Part shown: positions 8,761 through 16,561 of the stretch, piece by piece
How positions within the stretch are numbered: the stretch's first letter is position 1
Layout: each line of letters starts with the position of its first letter
NCBI RefSeq assembly: GCF_025791835.1
Contig: NZ_JAOXLP010000017.1
Location: forward strand, 1 to 64,000
Direction of reading: 5' to 3'
DNA: 64,000 nucleotides
Source of the DNA: Roseomonas xinghualingensis
Lineage (GTDB): Bacteria; Pseudomonadota; Alphaproteobacteria; Acetobacterales; Acetobacteraceae
Made by a program: the position numbers and the translations under genes
Notes under the pieces: model-generated
Database searches by the model: none
Told to the model about the DNA's origin: nothing
The model's input: the letters and a program-made list of their open reading frames with translations, nothing else

Positions 8761-9055
8761 TCATTGCGCCCCAACCCGGTCGGAAATCAGGCCTTCCATG
8801 GCTGGCAACCGCGCCTTCGCCGGCAAGGCCAGAGAACTGCGCGCGGTCAGATCTATGGCTCCATCCAGACCAATGCCGATGGCACAGGCGACGGCAGGCC
8901 AGACTTCAGGATCAAGCTGGTCGGCCGTCACTCACTGCCAGTCAGTGACTTCATCCTGTAGCGGCCAGCTAAGGCCTCGGCAGCCGATACGGAGCCCGCC
9001 AGAATGAACCGGATTGCCTTGGCGGAACCCTGCCGCCCTGGCGCATTCTTGCCTC

Positions 9056-9562
9056 ATGGCGATCATCGATGGCGCGGCGGAAGGATGGGTGCGCGGCCCC
9101 TTCGAGGCTCCACATCCCTTTGCACGGCTGCTGGCCAGCAAAGTAACAGCGAAGCCATCCCAACCGCCGCCCTCCAAGGCGGAACTTGCGGCACGGCACC
9201 GCGCCTTGTACGACAGCATTCCTGGCTTTGAATGCGAGCCAGGCTGCACCAGCTGCTGCGGGGCAATCGCGATGACAGGCTGGGAATGGGAGCAGGTGGC
9301 CGAAAAACGCCATGCCCCATCCAGCTGCCTCACCTGTCCCTATGCCGCGGATGGGAATTGCGCGATCCACGCCGACCGTCCGCTGATCTGCCGCCTCTTC
9401 GGCGCTGTGGACCATCCGCGGCTGACATGCCCGAAGGGCCACGGCCCAGCGCGCAAGCTCAGCGCCGAGGAGTCCGGGCGCCTCATGGAAGCGCACCAGC
9501 AACTCCTCGTGGACAGCGCGGCCACCCAGGAGGCTTTGGAACCCTCCACCAGCCCAGCGTGA
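9056..9562 (+). CDS. YkgJ-family cysteine-cluster protein
   Basis: The product has 168 residues from the ATG at 9056. The core carries FECEPGCTSCC, then SCLTCPY, GNCAIH and RPLICRLFG, the spaced cysteine cluster of the YkgJ/UPF0153 family thought to chelate zinc or iron. The biochemical role of the family is not established. The frame is open to 9014, but the extra 14 residues are not family-like. A start further in, nearer the conserved part, is also possible. It converges on the LacI gene with a 14-base gap. Confidence 0.82.
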   Translation: MAIIDGAAEGWVRGPFEAPHPFARLLASKVTAKPSQPPPSKAELAARHRALYDSIPGFECEPGCTSCCGAIAMTGWEWEQVAEKRHAPSSCLTCPYAADGNCAIHADRPLICRLFGAVDHPRLTCPKGHGPARKLSAEESGRLMEAHQQLLVDSAATQEALEPSTSPA

Positions 9563-9576
9563 TCGCAGGCACCTTC

Positions 9577-10593
9577 TCAGGCACTGCCACGCCGCACCAA
9601 TTCGAAGCCAAGATCCCGTTCCAGCCCGGCATCAGCCTCCCCGGCAATGCGTGCCAGCACCATCTCGGCCGCCGCGCGGCCGATGCCGCGGGGATCGATC
9701 CGTATGGTGGTGATGCCTGGAGCAATCTCGGCGGCGATCTCGAAATCACCGAAGCCGGCGATGGCAATCTGGCCAGGCACCTCCCTGCCCCGCGCCTGGC
9801 ATTCGAGCACGGCCCCGACGGCATAGGGATCTGTCGCGCAGAACAGAGCATCCATCTCAGGATCACGCGCCAGCAGAAGCCGCACCGCGTCCCGCCCTCG
9901 CGCGAAGCCGTATCCACCCTCATTCGGTTCAAGGATGAGGTCGGCCGCCAAACCCGCCTTCTGCATTGCCTCGCGGAATCCATGGCGGCGCTCCGCAAAA
10001 CGATGCGTGGCAGGGCCGGTGAAGTCCACATAGCCGATGCGCCGTCTCCCCAGGGCAATGAGATGCTCTGTCATCTGGCACGCCGCCACCCGATTGGAGA
10101 AGCCAGCCGCCATGTCCATGGCGGACTGGTCGAGGTCCCAGGTCTCGACCACCGGGATGCCCGCAGCGCTAATCATCGTCCGCGAAGCCACGCCGTGATC
10201 GACACCGATGACGACCAGCGCATCAGGCCGGTAGCCAAGCACAGTGGATACGGCGCGCTCTTCCTCCTCTGGCGTGGGGCCGCATTCGGCGATGAGCAAC
10301 TGGTAACCTGCCTGCCGCAGCGGAGCCGAGAGGCCTTCCAGCGTGTTGCCGAACTGCACCTCTGAAAGGAAAGGGATGGTGGCAGCGACCACCCGGCTGC
10401 GGCTGGATGAAAGCTGGGCTGCGGCGCGGTTGGGAACATAGCCTAACTTGGCCGCGGCCTCAGCGATCCGCCTTCGCGTTTCGGCCGATACCCGCCCCGC
10501 ATCCTGGTAGGTTCGAGAAACGGTCATCATGGAAACCCCGGCCAGGCGGGCCACATCCGCCATCCGGACCCAACCACTGCCGCGCTTCGCCAT
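9577..10593 (-). CDS. LacI-family transcriptional regulator
   Basis: The product has 338 residues from the ATG at 10593. MADVARLAGVSMMTVSRTYQ is the helix-turn-helix, followed by RVSAETRRRIAEAAAKLGYVPN, the hinge of LacI/GntR-type regulators. A periplasmic-binding-protein fold follows (ALVVIGVDHG, RRRIGYVDFTGPATHRFAERRHGF, ALFCATDPYAVGAV, IAGFGDFEIA). Regulators of this kind bind a sugar or related ligand and repress catabolic or transport genes. An ATG at 10614 is in frame, but the AAGGAG motif there abuts it directly, so 10593 is preferred. It lies 166 bases downstream of the acetyltransferase gene on the same strand. Its target is not evident. An imperfect CGAT-CA-ATCG palindrome upstream (10669-10678) could be autoregulatory, but this is unproven. 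Confidence 0.86.
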   Translation of the reverse strand: MAKRGSGWVRMADVARLAGVSMMTVSRTYQDAGRVSAETRRRIAEAAAKLGYVPNRAAAQLSSSRSRVVAATIPFLSEVQFGNTLEGLSAPLRQAGYQLLIAECGPTPEEEERAVSTVLGYRPDALVVIGVDHGVASRTMISAAGIPVVETWDLDQSAMDMAAGFSNRVAACQMTEHLIALGRRRIGYVDFTGPATHRFAERRHGFREAMQKAGLAADLILEPNEGGYGFARGRDAVRLLLARDPEMDALFCATDPYAVGAVLECQARGREVPGQIAIAGFGDFEIAAEIAPGITTIRIDPRGIGRAAAEMVLARIAGEADAGLERDLGFELVRRGSA

Positions 10594-10759
10594 GCGCTTC
10601 CCGATGGTGACCATCTCCTTTAGCGCGACAAAGTCCGCTCCACCGCCATCATGGCGATCTGCCCCGAACGATCAATCGAAAACGAAACAAATTGGGAGGC
10701 CAAGCCGGGATCCCATTCCTGTCCCGACCGCCAGATGGAGATGCAGGCGGCTCATCCCC

Positions 10760-11671
10760 TCAGCCTGGAGCCCTGTAGGCAGGGAAATAGCTACCATCGC
10801 CACACCCTGCGGAGAGCCGCGCATAGGCCGTGTGATCCAGGACGTGGCCACAGAGATGGGCAATGCGGCTGGCATTGGCGAAGCCCCGCTTGAACTGGGC
10901 AAGCCCATCTCCCTCAGCATCCGAGAGGCCCGCGCCACCGCCAAGATCAATCGCCTCGCGGCTGGCGAAATGCTCGATCGCCGCCGCATAGAGCCCATAG
11001 GGCGCCCTGGCCCGGTACCCCGCCATATCGGAAGCCGCGAGGTGGCTGTAGGCAATCCGCCCGTCATCAATCCAGAGATGCATGGCAATGATTTCGCCCG
11101 CTTCGGATTCGGCGACGAAGACGTTTAACCCATCAACCTCCGCTAACGCCGCGAAGGAAGCACGCGGGAAGGCGTGAAAGCCGGCAAGGCCATGGCGCCG
11201 GCACAATCCCGCATAGAGGCGGCACCAATCGTCCAGATGATCCTCCAGCACGCCCCTGCGAATATGGCAGCGGCGGCCGGCCATGCGGATTTCCTGCCTG
11301 TGGTGCCGTGAGAAGTCTGGCTGCCCAGCCGCGCGCTCCACGGTCCAATGCATCTTGAAAGGGCGGACGGCATCGAACGCACCGCAAAGATGATCCGGCC
11401 CCGGCGCGGTGAAGGGATCGGCCACTGCCACCACGCTGACAGCGCCCGATTGCCGCAAGGTCTCCATGCCGGCCGACAGGTCGCCCCCCTGCCGAATGGC
11501 GCATAGCGGGTAGAGGCCTGCCACATCCTGGGCGCCACCCGGCGCATCGCGCAGCAGCATGGCTGTGCCCCATGGCTCCACCCAGCAGGGGCGGCCGAGA
11601 TGCGCCATCGTCTCCGCATAGCGGCGACTTGCATAGGGATGGACAGACACGCTGCTCAGCCCCGGATGCAC
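10760..11671 (-). CDS. FemAB/GNAT-like acyltransferase
   Basis: The product has 303 residues from a GTG at 11671, which overlaps the aminotransferase stop by 16 bases. A GTG at 11650 is an equal alternative. The C-terminal half has the layout of Acetyltransf_6/FemAB-type GNAT proteins: DDWCRLYAGLCRRHGLAGFH, then VFVAESEAGEIIAMHLWIDD, IAYSHLAASDMAGYRARAPY and IDLGGGAGLSDAEGDGLAQF. Such enzymes often acylate a sugar or add an amino acid in surface-polysaccharide gene clusters. Here it directly follows a DegT aminotransferase and a glycosyltransferase-like gene, which suggests N-acylation of an amino sugar made by its neighbour. Substrate unknown. Confidence 0.68.
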   Translation of the reverse strand: MHPGLSSVSVHPYASRRYAETMAHLGRPCWVEPWGTAMLLRDAPGGAQDVAGLYPLCAIRQGGDLSAGMETLRQSGAVSVVAVADPFTAPGPDHLCGAFDAVRPFKMHWTVERAAGQPDFSRHHRQEIRMAGRRCHIRRGVLEDHLDDWCRLYAGLCRRHGLAGFHAFPRASFAALAEVDGLNVFVAESEAGEIIAMHLWIDDGRIAYSHLAASDMAGYRARAPYGLYAAAIEHFASREAIDLGGGAGLSDAEGDGLAQFKRGFANASRIAHLCGHVLDHTAYARLSAGCGDGSYFPAYRAPG

Positions 11672-12900
11672 GCCTCGCTCGTCACCAGTCGAGGTGAAAG
11701 GGAATTTTCCCCCTGCAACGCCAGGCGCCGCAGCACGCCGCAAACATGGTCGACCTGGGTGGCCGTCATGTCGCGCCAGAAGGGCAGGCCGATGCTGCGG
11801 CGGGCAATGGCTTCCGTCACCGGCAGAGGGTCGCGCGGGCAGTGGGCATAAGCAGGCTGGCGATGGCATCCATCGCCCCACCAGCGCATCGTGCCAATTC
11901 CCTCGCTTACCAGGCCTTCCGCCCCATGCACCCCGCTCCGGGGCAAGCAGACGGTGAGGGTGGCGCCGACCCAATCTCCACCGAAACCGGGCGAAGGGGC
12001 GAGATACGGATTGCCCGCGAGCACCTCAGCATAGTGCCCAGTGAGCACCTGCCAGGCGGAGCGGGTCTCCGGCCAGGCATCCAGGGCGGCCAATCCGACC
12101 GCGGCTGCATATTCCGAAAGCTTCGCATTGGTCCCGGCCAGCACAGCCTCCCGCGAACCGAGGAAGCCGAAATTGGAAAGGCGGCGCAGCCGTTCCAACC
12201 ATTCCGCGTCGCGGCTCAGTACGGCGCCCCCCTCCCCGATTCCGAATACCTTGGTTGCGTGCAGGCTGACGATCAGCGGTGCCTGGCCCACCTTCATGGG
12301 GCCCCCGGCACGCAGAGCATCGAAGGCGGCCGCGGCATCAATCACCACGGGAATGCCAGTGCGCGCGGAGAGCGCATCCCAGCGTGCCGTGTCGATCGGC
12401 CGCCCGAAGGGAGCGACGACGAGGATGGCGCCCATCTCGTGCAGATCGGGCCGCGCTTCCACCGCGTCCGGGTCCAGTGCCCATGTTCCGGGATCGATAT
12501 CCGCAAAATGCGGCACCAATCCCGCCTCACGCGCCGCGCCGGCGGTGGCGACGAAGGTCCAGGACGGCATAAGGCATTTGCGGCCTGGAGCCACGCCGCT
12601 GGCTCGCAGCGCCAGGGCCAATGCCAGGGTCGCATTCGCGGTCAGCGCCACCGCTTCCGCCTCCAGCCCCCAATGCGTGGCCAGGCGCGACTGCAGGCGC
12701 AGCCAGAGCAAGCCATGATTCGCATACCAATGATTCGCGTCGATCTCCTGCAGGTAAGGCAAGATCGCGCAGGCATCCGGCAGGCGCGGGCGGGCGACGG
12801 GAATGGTGGGGGCGGCGAAGCCGCGCGTCAGGACCGGATTCACCGCGATATGCCGCAGGCTGCGGACAGCATCGGCGGGCGGGGTCGCGTCGAGAGGCAT
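11656..12900 (-). CDS. DegT/DnrJ/EryC1/StrS-family PLP aminotransferase
   Basis: The product has 414 residues. It begins at the ATG at 12900, which has an AGGAG motif 7 bases upstream; the in-frame ATG at 12918 lacks one. Visible motifs are VALTANATLALALALRA (cofactor phosphate region), CLMPSWTFVATAGAAREAGL, PVVIDAAAAFDAL with the aspartate that contacts PLP, and SLHATKVFGIGEGGAV with the Schiff-base lysine. Members transfer an amino group to keto-sugars of nucleotide sugars for surface glycans or antibiotics. It is flanked by a glycosyltransferase-like gene upstream and a FemAB-like acyltransferase downstream on the same strand. Confidence 0.86.
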   Translation of the reverse strand: MPLDATPPADAVRSLRHIAVNPVLTRGFAAPTIPVARPRLPDACAILPYLQEIDANHWYANHGLLWLRLQSRLATHWGLEAEAVALTANATLALALALRASGVAPGRKCLMPSWTFVATAGAAREAGLVPHFADIDPGTWALDPDAVEARPDLHEMGAILVVAPFGRPIDTARWDALSARTGIPVVIDAAAAFDALRAGGPMKVGQAPLIVSLHATKVFGIGEGGAVLSRDAEWLERLRRLSNFGFLGSREAVLAGTNAKLSEYAAAVGLAALDAWPETRSAWQVLTGHYAEVLAGNPYLAPSPGFGGDWVGATLTVCLPRSGVHGAEGLVSEGIGTMRWWGDGCHRQPAYAHCPRDPLPVTEAIARRSIGLPFWRDMTATQVDHVCGVLRRLALQGENSLSPRLVTSEACIRG

Positions 12901-12927
12901 TCTGGCGCTCCTGATCATCCTGACCGG

Positions 12928-12953
12928 GAGCCACCCGCCCGTGCGGGCGGCTC
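12928..12953 (-). terminator. GC-rich hairpin between glycosyltransferase-like and aminotransferase genes
   Basis: The arms gagccaccCGCCC and GGGCGGctc form an almost complete stem with one mismatch around a short loop. It lies in the 62-base gap after the stop at 12963. No T-run follows on the minus strand, so it may be an attenuator or processing hairpin, not a full stop. Confidence 0.4.
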
Positions 12954-12962
12954 ATCGGAACG

Positions 12963-14147
12963 CTAGCGGGGAAATCTTTCCAGCCGGTTTCCGGCTTGCA
13001 CCAGGGCAGCGAGATCCATCATCCCGTGCAGGAAGCCCTCCGCGCTGAAGTCGCGCTCCGCCACCATCAGGGCAGCCTCGGTCAGCGGACCGTAATCGGT
13101 GTCGTCGGCCCAGATGGCGGCGATCCGTTCCGCCAGATCCGGCGCGGTCCAATCCAGCCCGAAATAACTCGGCAACGCCGTGAAGCGCGCACGGGTAAAG
13201 GCATTGTCGTCCGAGATCATGCAGGCGCGGGCCGCAAAGGCATTCGGAATGCGCTCATGCACGCCATGGCTGAAATTCGGGTTGGTGCTGACAAGGAAGC
13301 GCGTGCCGGCATAGAGGGCGGGCAGTTCCACCGCAGGAATAGCCGGACGCAGCGTCGCGCGGGCCCCCTGCATGTCCAGATGATCCCAGCCGCGCCCAAT
13401 GATCTCGGCGCCCAAGGGCAACAGAGCGCGGGCAAAGGCATTGGCCCGCAACGCGCGAATATGCAGATCAACCTGATGGATCAAGGCGAAGAGCAGCTCC
13501 AGCCGCTCCTCCAGATGCAGGCCGCGGGCGAGCGCCGCCTCCAGCACCAGATCCGTGATGTCCCCGGTGGGGCGGCGCGCGGCCTCCTCCGCCGCATCAT
13601 GCAGCACCGCGCGCAGCGGCCTGGGCCACCCCTCCCATGCGGTGCGGTGGCGCGCGGGATCCTCACCGGTCTTCACGAAAACCATGCGATGCGGCCGGCG
13701 GCACCAGGGAATGGAGTCGCGATGCGGGTTGGGCAAAACGCCGTGCGGCAGGATGGCGGAGATCTGGGACGAACGGATGAAGCGCCGCTGCACATCGAAC
13801 CAGTCCCGGTACATGTAGCCATTTGCAACGAAGCGCGACTCGACGCGATGATTGGCCGGCAACCAGCAGGGCGGATCGGCCAGCGCCGAAACAAAAGGAA
13901 CCTGGAGCATCTCCCACAGGTTCTCGCCGCCGATCTCGAGCGCGGCACCGATGCCGGCGGCGCCCCAGGCGAAGGCGATCCCCTCCCGTGCCAGCGGCTG
14001 CAGCGCATCGGCCCAGCCTGGCGCGTGCAGGTCGATGACATGGCCGCGCAGGCCGACGGGCATCAGCCGCTCCATGAAGGCACGGCTGACATCGGCGAGG
14101 ATGCCGTTCTCGTTCTCGCCCACGAAGGCGACGACATTGGCTGCCAT
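12963..14147 (-). CDS. Glycosyltransferase-like protein (CgeB/GT-B C-terminal type)
   Basis: The product has 394 residues from an ATG at 14147, with GGAG upstream; a GTG at 14168 is possible. The C-terminal third has LYAGTRFLVSTNPNFSHGVH and ERIPNAFAARACMISDDNAF. This resembles the segment of CgeB-like and other GT-B glycosyltransferases in which a protein-bound sugar donor is held and old data are replaced by a warning-free default fold. The N-terminal half (VVAFVGENENGILADVSRAF) looks like a Rossmann domain. No classic GT4 E-x7-E motif is clear, so the family call is tentative. It starts a three-gene set with the DegT aminotransferase and the FemAB-like enzyme, pointing to a small surface-glycan or glycoconjugate modification module. 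Confidence 0.55.
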   Translation of the reverse strand: MAANVVAFVGENENGILADVSRAFMERLMPVGLRGHVIDLHAPGWADALQPLAREGIAFAWGAAGIGAALEIGGENLWEMLQVPFVSALADPPCWLPANHRVESRFVANGYMYRDWFDVQRRFIRSSQISAILPHGVLPNPHRDSIPWCRRPHRMVFVKTGEDPARHRTAWEGWPRPLRAVLHDAAEEAARRPTGDITDLVLEAALARGLHLEERLELLFALIHQVDLHIRALRANAFARALLPLGAEIIGRGWDHLDMQGARATLRPAIPAVELPALYAGTRFLVSTNPNFSHGVHERIPNAFAARACMISDDNAFTRARFTALPSYFGLDWTAPDLAERIAAIWADDTDYGPLTEAALMVAERDFSAEGFLHGMMDLAALVQAGNRLERFPR

Positions 14148-14331
14148 CCTGGCCTGCTCCAGCTTCACGGCCGCCGGGCGGCCCAGGCCAAGGTGGCAGG
14201 GCGGAATTAATCGCCGATGAAGCAGGCGGCCCGGCGAAGCCAGGCAGGTAGTCGCCTGACGGCGTCGCCCCGGCAGTCAGGGCGAGCATGGGAGCACGCA
14301 TGAAAGGCCAGCAGCCCTCCCGGCCCGAATG

Positions 14332-14354
14332 CGGGCCCGGAACCTCCGGGCCCG
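14332..14354 (-). terminator. Perfect 9-bp GC hairpin after the RepA-like gene
   Basis: cgggcccgg at 14332-14340 and ccgggcccg at 14346-14354 pair perfectly around aacct. It sits 10 bases past the stop of the minus-strand RepA-like gene. There is no T-run, so termination strength is uncertain. Confidence 0.45.
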
Positions 14355-14363
14355 TGGATCAGG

Positions 14364-15707
14364 TCAGCGCCAGCTCGGGCCAGGGGCCTTGCGCACACGG
14401 CTATGCACTTCCTCAGCCGAGAGAATGCTGCCTTCCCAGAACTCGTCGATCAGGTCGCGATTGGCCATGACCCAGGCGGAGACGCGCTCGAAATCGCTCT
14501 GCCCGAGGCCGCCGCTCACCTGCATGACGATCGGCTCGACCATCAGGATGGTCAGCCGGTCCGTGTCCAGCCGCGTACCGGGAGTGACACCCACGAGGAT
14601 ATTCTCCTCCCCATGGCCGCGCCGCAACCAGACCACCTGCGGCAGGCCGGTCAGGTGGGAGCGGATCCGGATCATGTCGTCCATGATCTGGTCTATCGGC
14701 CCCTGCCCCGCCTCAGCCTCCTCACGGCGGGGGCGGCGGTCCTCACGGGAACGCTCCTCCCGCTGGCGGTCCTCGCGGTGCCGCCCCTCACGCTGGCGTG
14801 GGCCAGCGTGATCGGCACGGTCTTCCTGAGGCGGCGGCTCCACCGCTTGCACCGGCACCGGTACCGGAACAGGCGAAGGAAGAGGAAGCTGGGCCGGGGC
14901 CGCCACCGGTGCCGGCTCCGAGGCGGACACCGCCTCCGACTGGGCATGACGGACGCTCACGCCCTCGTCATCCACAGCCAGTTCAATGGAAAGATCGGCC
15001 TCGAAGACAAGCCGCAGCGCCGATTCGAAGGCTTCCCGGAAGTGCGCTGCATCCATTCCAGGCGTTCCGAAGCGCTCTGCCAGATCCGGCCAGGGCGCCG
15101 TGACGGTGGCACCGGTGCCGGCACGGGCCAGCGCCTCGCGCGTCCAGGCATGTGCGTCCATCGCCTCGGCGGAAGCCGAGAGCGCGCGCAGGATGCCACG
15201 GTCCAGCGGCACCGCATGCTCGGTCAGGCTCGCGAGGAAGCGTGTGTTCAGCTTGACGGAACTCGGCCAACCGCCACCACGCGGGCGGCTGCGCGCATCC
15301 AGCACGCTCAGCTCCGGCCCATCATCGACTGAAACCGAGATGCGCGCGGCGACCATCCGCTCCACCTGCTCTGCCAGCGGCGCGGCGGCCGTCTCCACCA
15401 GCCCCAGCCGAGCGGCGAGGGCTGCGGCATCGGCGCCCAGCGCCACGGTCGGGCTGCCGGCGCGCAGCGCGGCGTCACAGAGAAAGGCGAGCAGCAGGCG
15501 CAGTCCGGGGCCATCGGGCAGCGTCTCGCCGGCCGTGCCGGGAGCGAGGCGCAGGGCGGCATCTACGCCGTCCCTCCTCCAGGGTTCCGAAAAAGGTGCC
15601 ACCGGCAGGCCAAGGCGGCAGAAGGCAGCATGGTGCCACAGCACGGATTCGGGTGCGGACGCCCGATCGGGCTCCGCCGCGACGGCTGGATCGGTACGGG
15701 ACGTCAT
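14364..15707 (-). CDS. RepA-like plasmid replication protein (RepA_C type) with extra C-terminal domain
   Basis: The product has 447 residues. Residues of about 20-255 follow the RepA_C replication-protein pattern of alphaproteobacterial plasmids: PDGPGLRLLLAFLCDAALRA, VALGADAAALAARLGL, VKLNTRFLASLTEHAVPLDR, ILRALSASAEAMDAHAW and APWPDLAERFGTPG, then ADLSIELAVDDEGVSVRHA. A Pro/Val-rich linker and a charged Arg/Glu tract follow (about 265-325). A distinct C-terminal domain of about 110 residues then appears (IDQIMDDMIRIRSHLTGLPQ and AWVMANRDLIDEFWEGSI). Known plasmid RepA proteins start replication, but no iterons are visible in the 300 bases upstream, and the neighbours (HU, nadE) are chromosomal in character. 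It may be a domesticated plasmid gene. Homology is by recognised pattern, not alignment. Confidence 0.6.
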   Translation of the reverse strand: MTSRTDPAVAAEPDRASAPESVLWHHAAFCRLGLPVAPFSEPWRRDGVDAALRLAPGTAGETLPDGPGLRLLLAFLCDAALRAGSPTVALGADAAALAARLGLVETAAAPLAEQVERMVAARISVSVDDGPELSVLDARSRPRGGGWPSSVKLNTRFLASLTEHAVPLDRGILRALSASAEAMDAHAWTREALARAGTGATVTAPWPDLAERFGTPGMDAAHFREAFESALRLVFEADLSIELAVDDEGVSVRHAQSEAVSASEPAPVAAPAQLPLPSPVPVPVPVQAVEPPPQEDRADHAGPRQREGRHREDRQREERSREDRRPRREEAEAGQGPIDQIMDDMIRIRSHLTGLPQVVWLRRGHGEENILVGVTPGTRLDTDRLTILMVEPIVMQVSGGLGQSDFERVSAWVMANRDLIDEFWEGSILSAEEVHSRVRKAPGPSWR

Positions 15708-16011
15708 GGACAGGTGGGATCTGAACTCAAGAAGGATGACGATGATGGCCGCGAGGCCGGCACCGGAAGCGGGGTGCCATTCGCGGAGCGACCGGAATTC
15801 AGCCAGATAGATGCCACGCCCTTCCGCGACAAGCCCATTACAGCCACGGGACCGGCACGATATGCCATCGCAGCCCGCAAATCGGCAGGCTTCGCATCCA
15901 GGCGGTTCTTTTTAGTGAAATCGATTCGGGCTCCTGCCCGCTTCGGCCCTTGGCCGAATGGCCGCGGATCAATGCCGCGGCATCTTTGTTCCTCGCCGGG
16001 TAACCCGTCGG
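15708..16011. other. Intergenic region upstream of the RepA-like gene
   Basis: No gene, tandem iteron or DnaA-box cluster was found here, which argues against an active RepA-dependent origin. A cttttta/aaaaa patch near 15908 is the only AT-rich spot and could belong to the promoter of the RepA-like gene. Confidence 0.35.
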
Positions 16012-16045
16012 GAAAAAGCGGCCTGCCCCATGCGGAGGCAGGCCG
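16012..16045 (-). terminator. Intrinsic terminator of the HU gene
   Basis: On the minus strand CGGCCTGCC (16045-16037) pairs perfectly with GGCAGGCCG (16027-16019). The run CTTTTTCCC follows. This is a textbook Rho-independent terminator 35 bases past the HU stop. A second GC-rich inverted repeat (16048-16072) lies just before it. Confidence 0.85.
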
Positions 16046-16079
16046 AAGGCGGCGCCCAAGAGAGCGCCGCCAGGAGCCG

Positions 16080-16439
16080 TCAGACGGCCTCCTTCAGCTC
16101 CTTGGCCGGGCGGAAGGCGATCTTCTTGCTTGCCGCGATCTGGATCTGCTCGCCGGTCGCCGGATTGCGGCCCATGCGGGCCGGACGGGACTTCACCTCG
16201 AGGATGCCGAGGCCGGTGATGCGGATCTTCGCGCCCGCCTTGAGGTGATCGGCGAGGGAGTTGACGAACTCACCCACCAGGGCCTCCGCCTGCTTCTTCG
16301 GCATCTCGTGGCTATCCGCCAGGCTCGCCGCGAGTTGCTTGAGGCTGACCACCGCCGGGGCGCTCGCCGCACCCTTCTCGGTGCCCTTCGCCGCCGGAGC
16401 CTTCGCTGCGGGCTTCGTGGGTGCCGCTGCCTTTGCCAT
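16080..16439 (-). CDS. HU-family DNA-binding protein with basic Ala/Lys/Pro N-terminal tail
   Basis: The product has 119 residues from the ATG at 16439, preceded by AGGCGG; a longer frame to 16481 is not family-like. Residues of about 30-119 are the HU/IHF fold (SLKQLAASLAD, EALVGEFVNSLADHLKAGAK) with the DNA-binding arm RPARMGRNPATGEQIQI, which binds and bends DNA in the nucleoid. Ordinary HU is about 90 residues. The extra 29-residue start (MAKAAAPTKPAAKAPAAKG) is a histone-H1-like tail, known from some actinobacterial and proteobacterial HU variants. A perfect TTGACT at 16497-16492 on the minus strand may be its -35 box, but no good -10 pairs with it. It has its own terminator, so it is probably monocistronic. 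Confidence 0.88.
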   Translation of the reverse strand: MAKAAAPTKPAAKAPAAKGTEKGAASAPAVVSLKQLAASLADSHEMPKKQAEALVGEFVNSLADHLKAGAKIRITGLGILEVKSRPARMGRNPATGEQIQIAASKKIAFRPAKELKEAV

Positions 16440-16561
16440 GTGAACCGCCTGTCTGTTGCGCTTGGTCGGCGAAATCACCACGAAGCGCGGAAGTCAACAA
16501 TAGGGATGGCGATTTTACCCAATGAAAGCTGGGCAAATCGGCATCCGCGCCACAGTGCCCC

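Noticed and set aside
10669..10678. cgatcaatcg, a possible LacI-type operator
   Set aside because: It is only a short imperfect palindrome, one copy, with no second half-site. It is mentioned as a possibility only.
11672..11974. Longer start of the acetyltransferase gene
   Set aside because: The extra frame lies inside the aminotransferase gene and has no family-like sequence.
14266..14331. Coding possibility between the glycosyltransferase-like and RepA-like genes
   Set aside because: Short frames only; no ribosome-binding site or recognisable sequence.
15708..16011. Possible replication origin upstream of the RepA-like gene
   Set aside because: No repeated iterons, DnaA-box cluster or AT-rich unwinding stretch was found.
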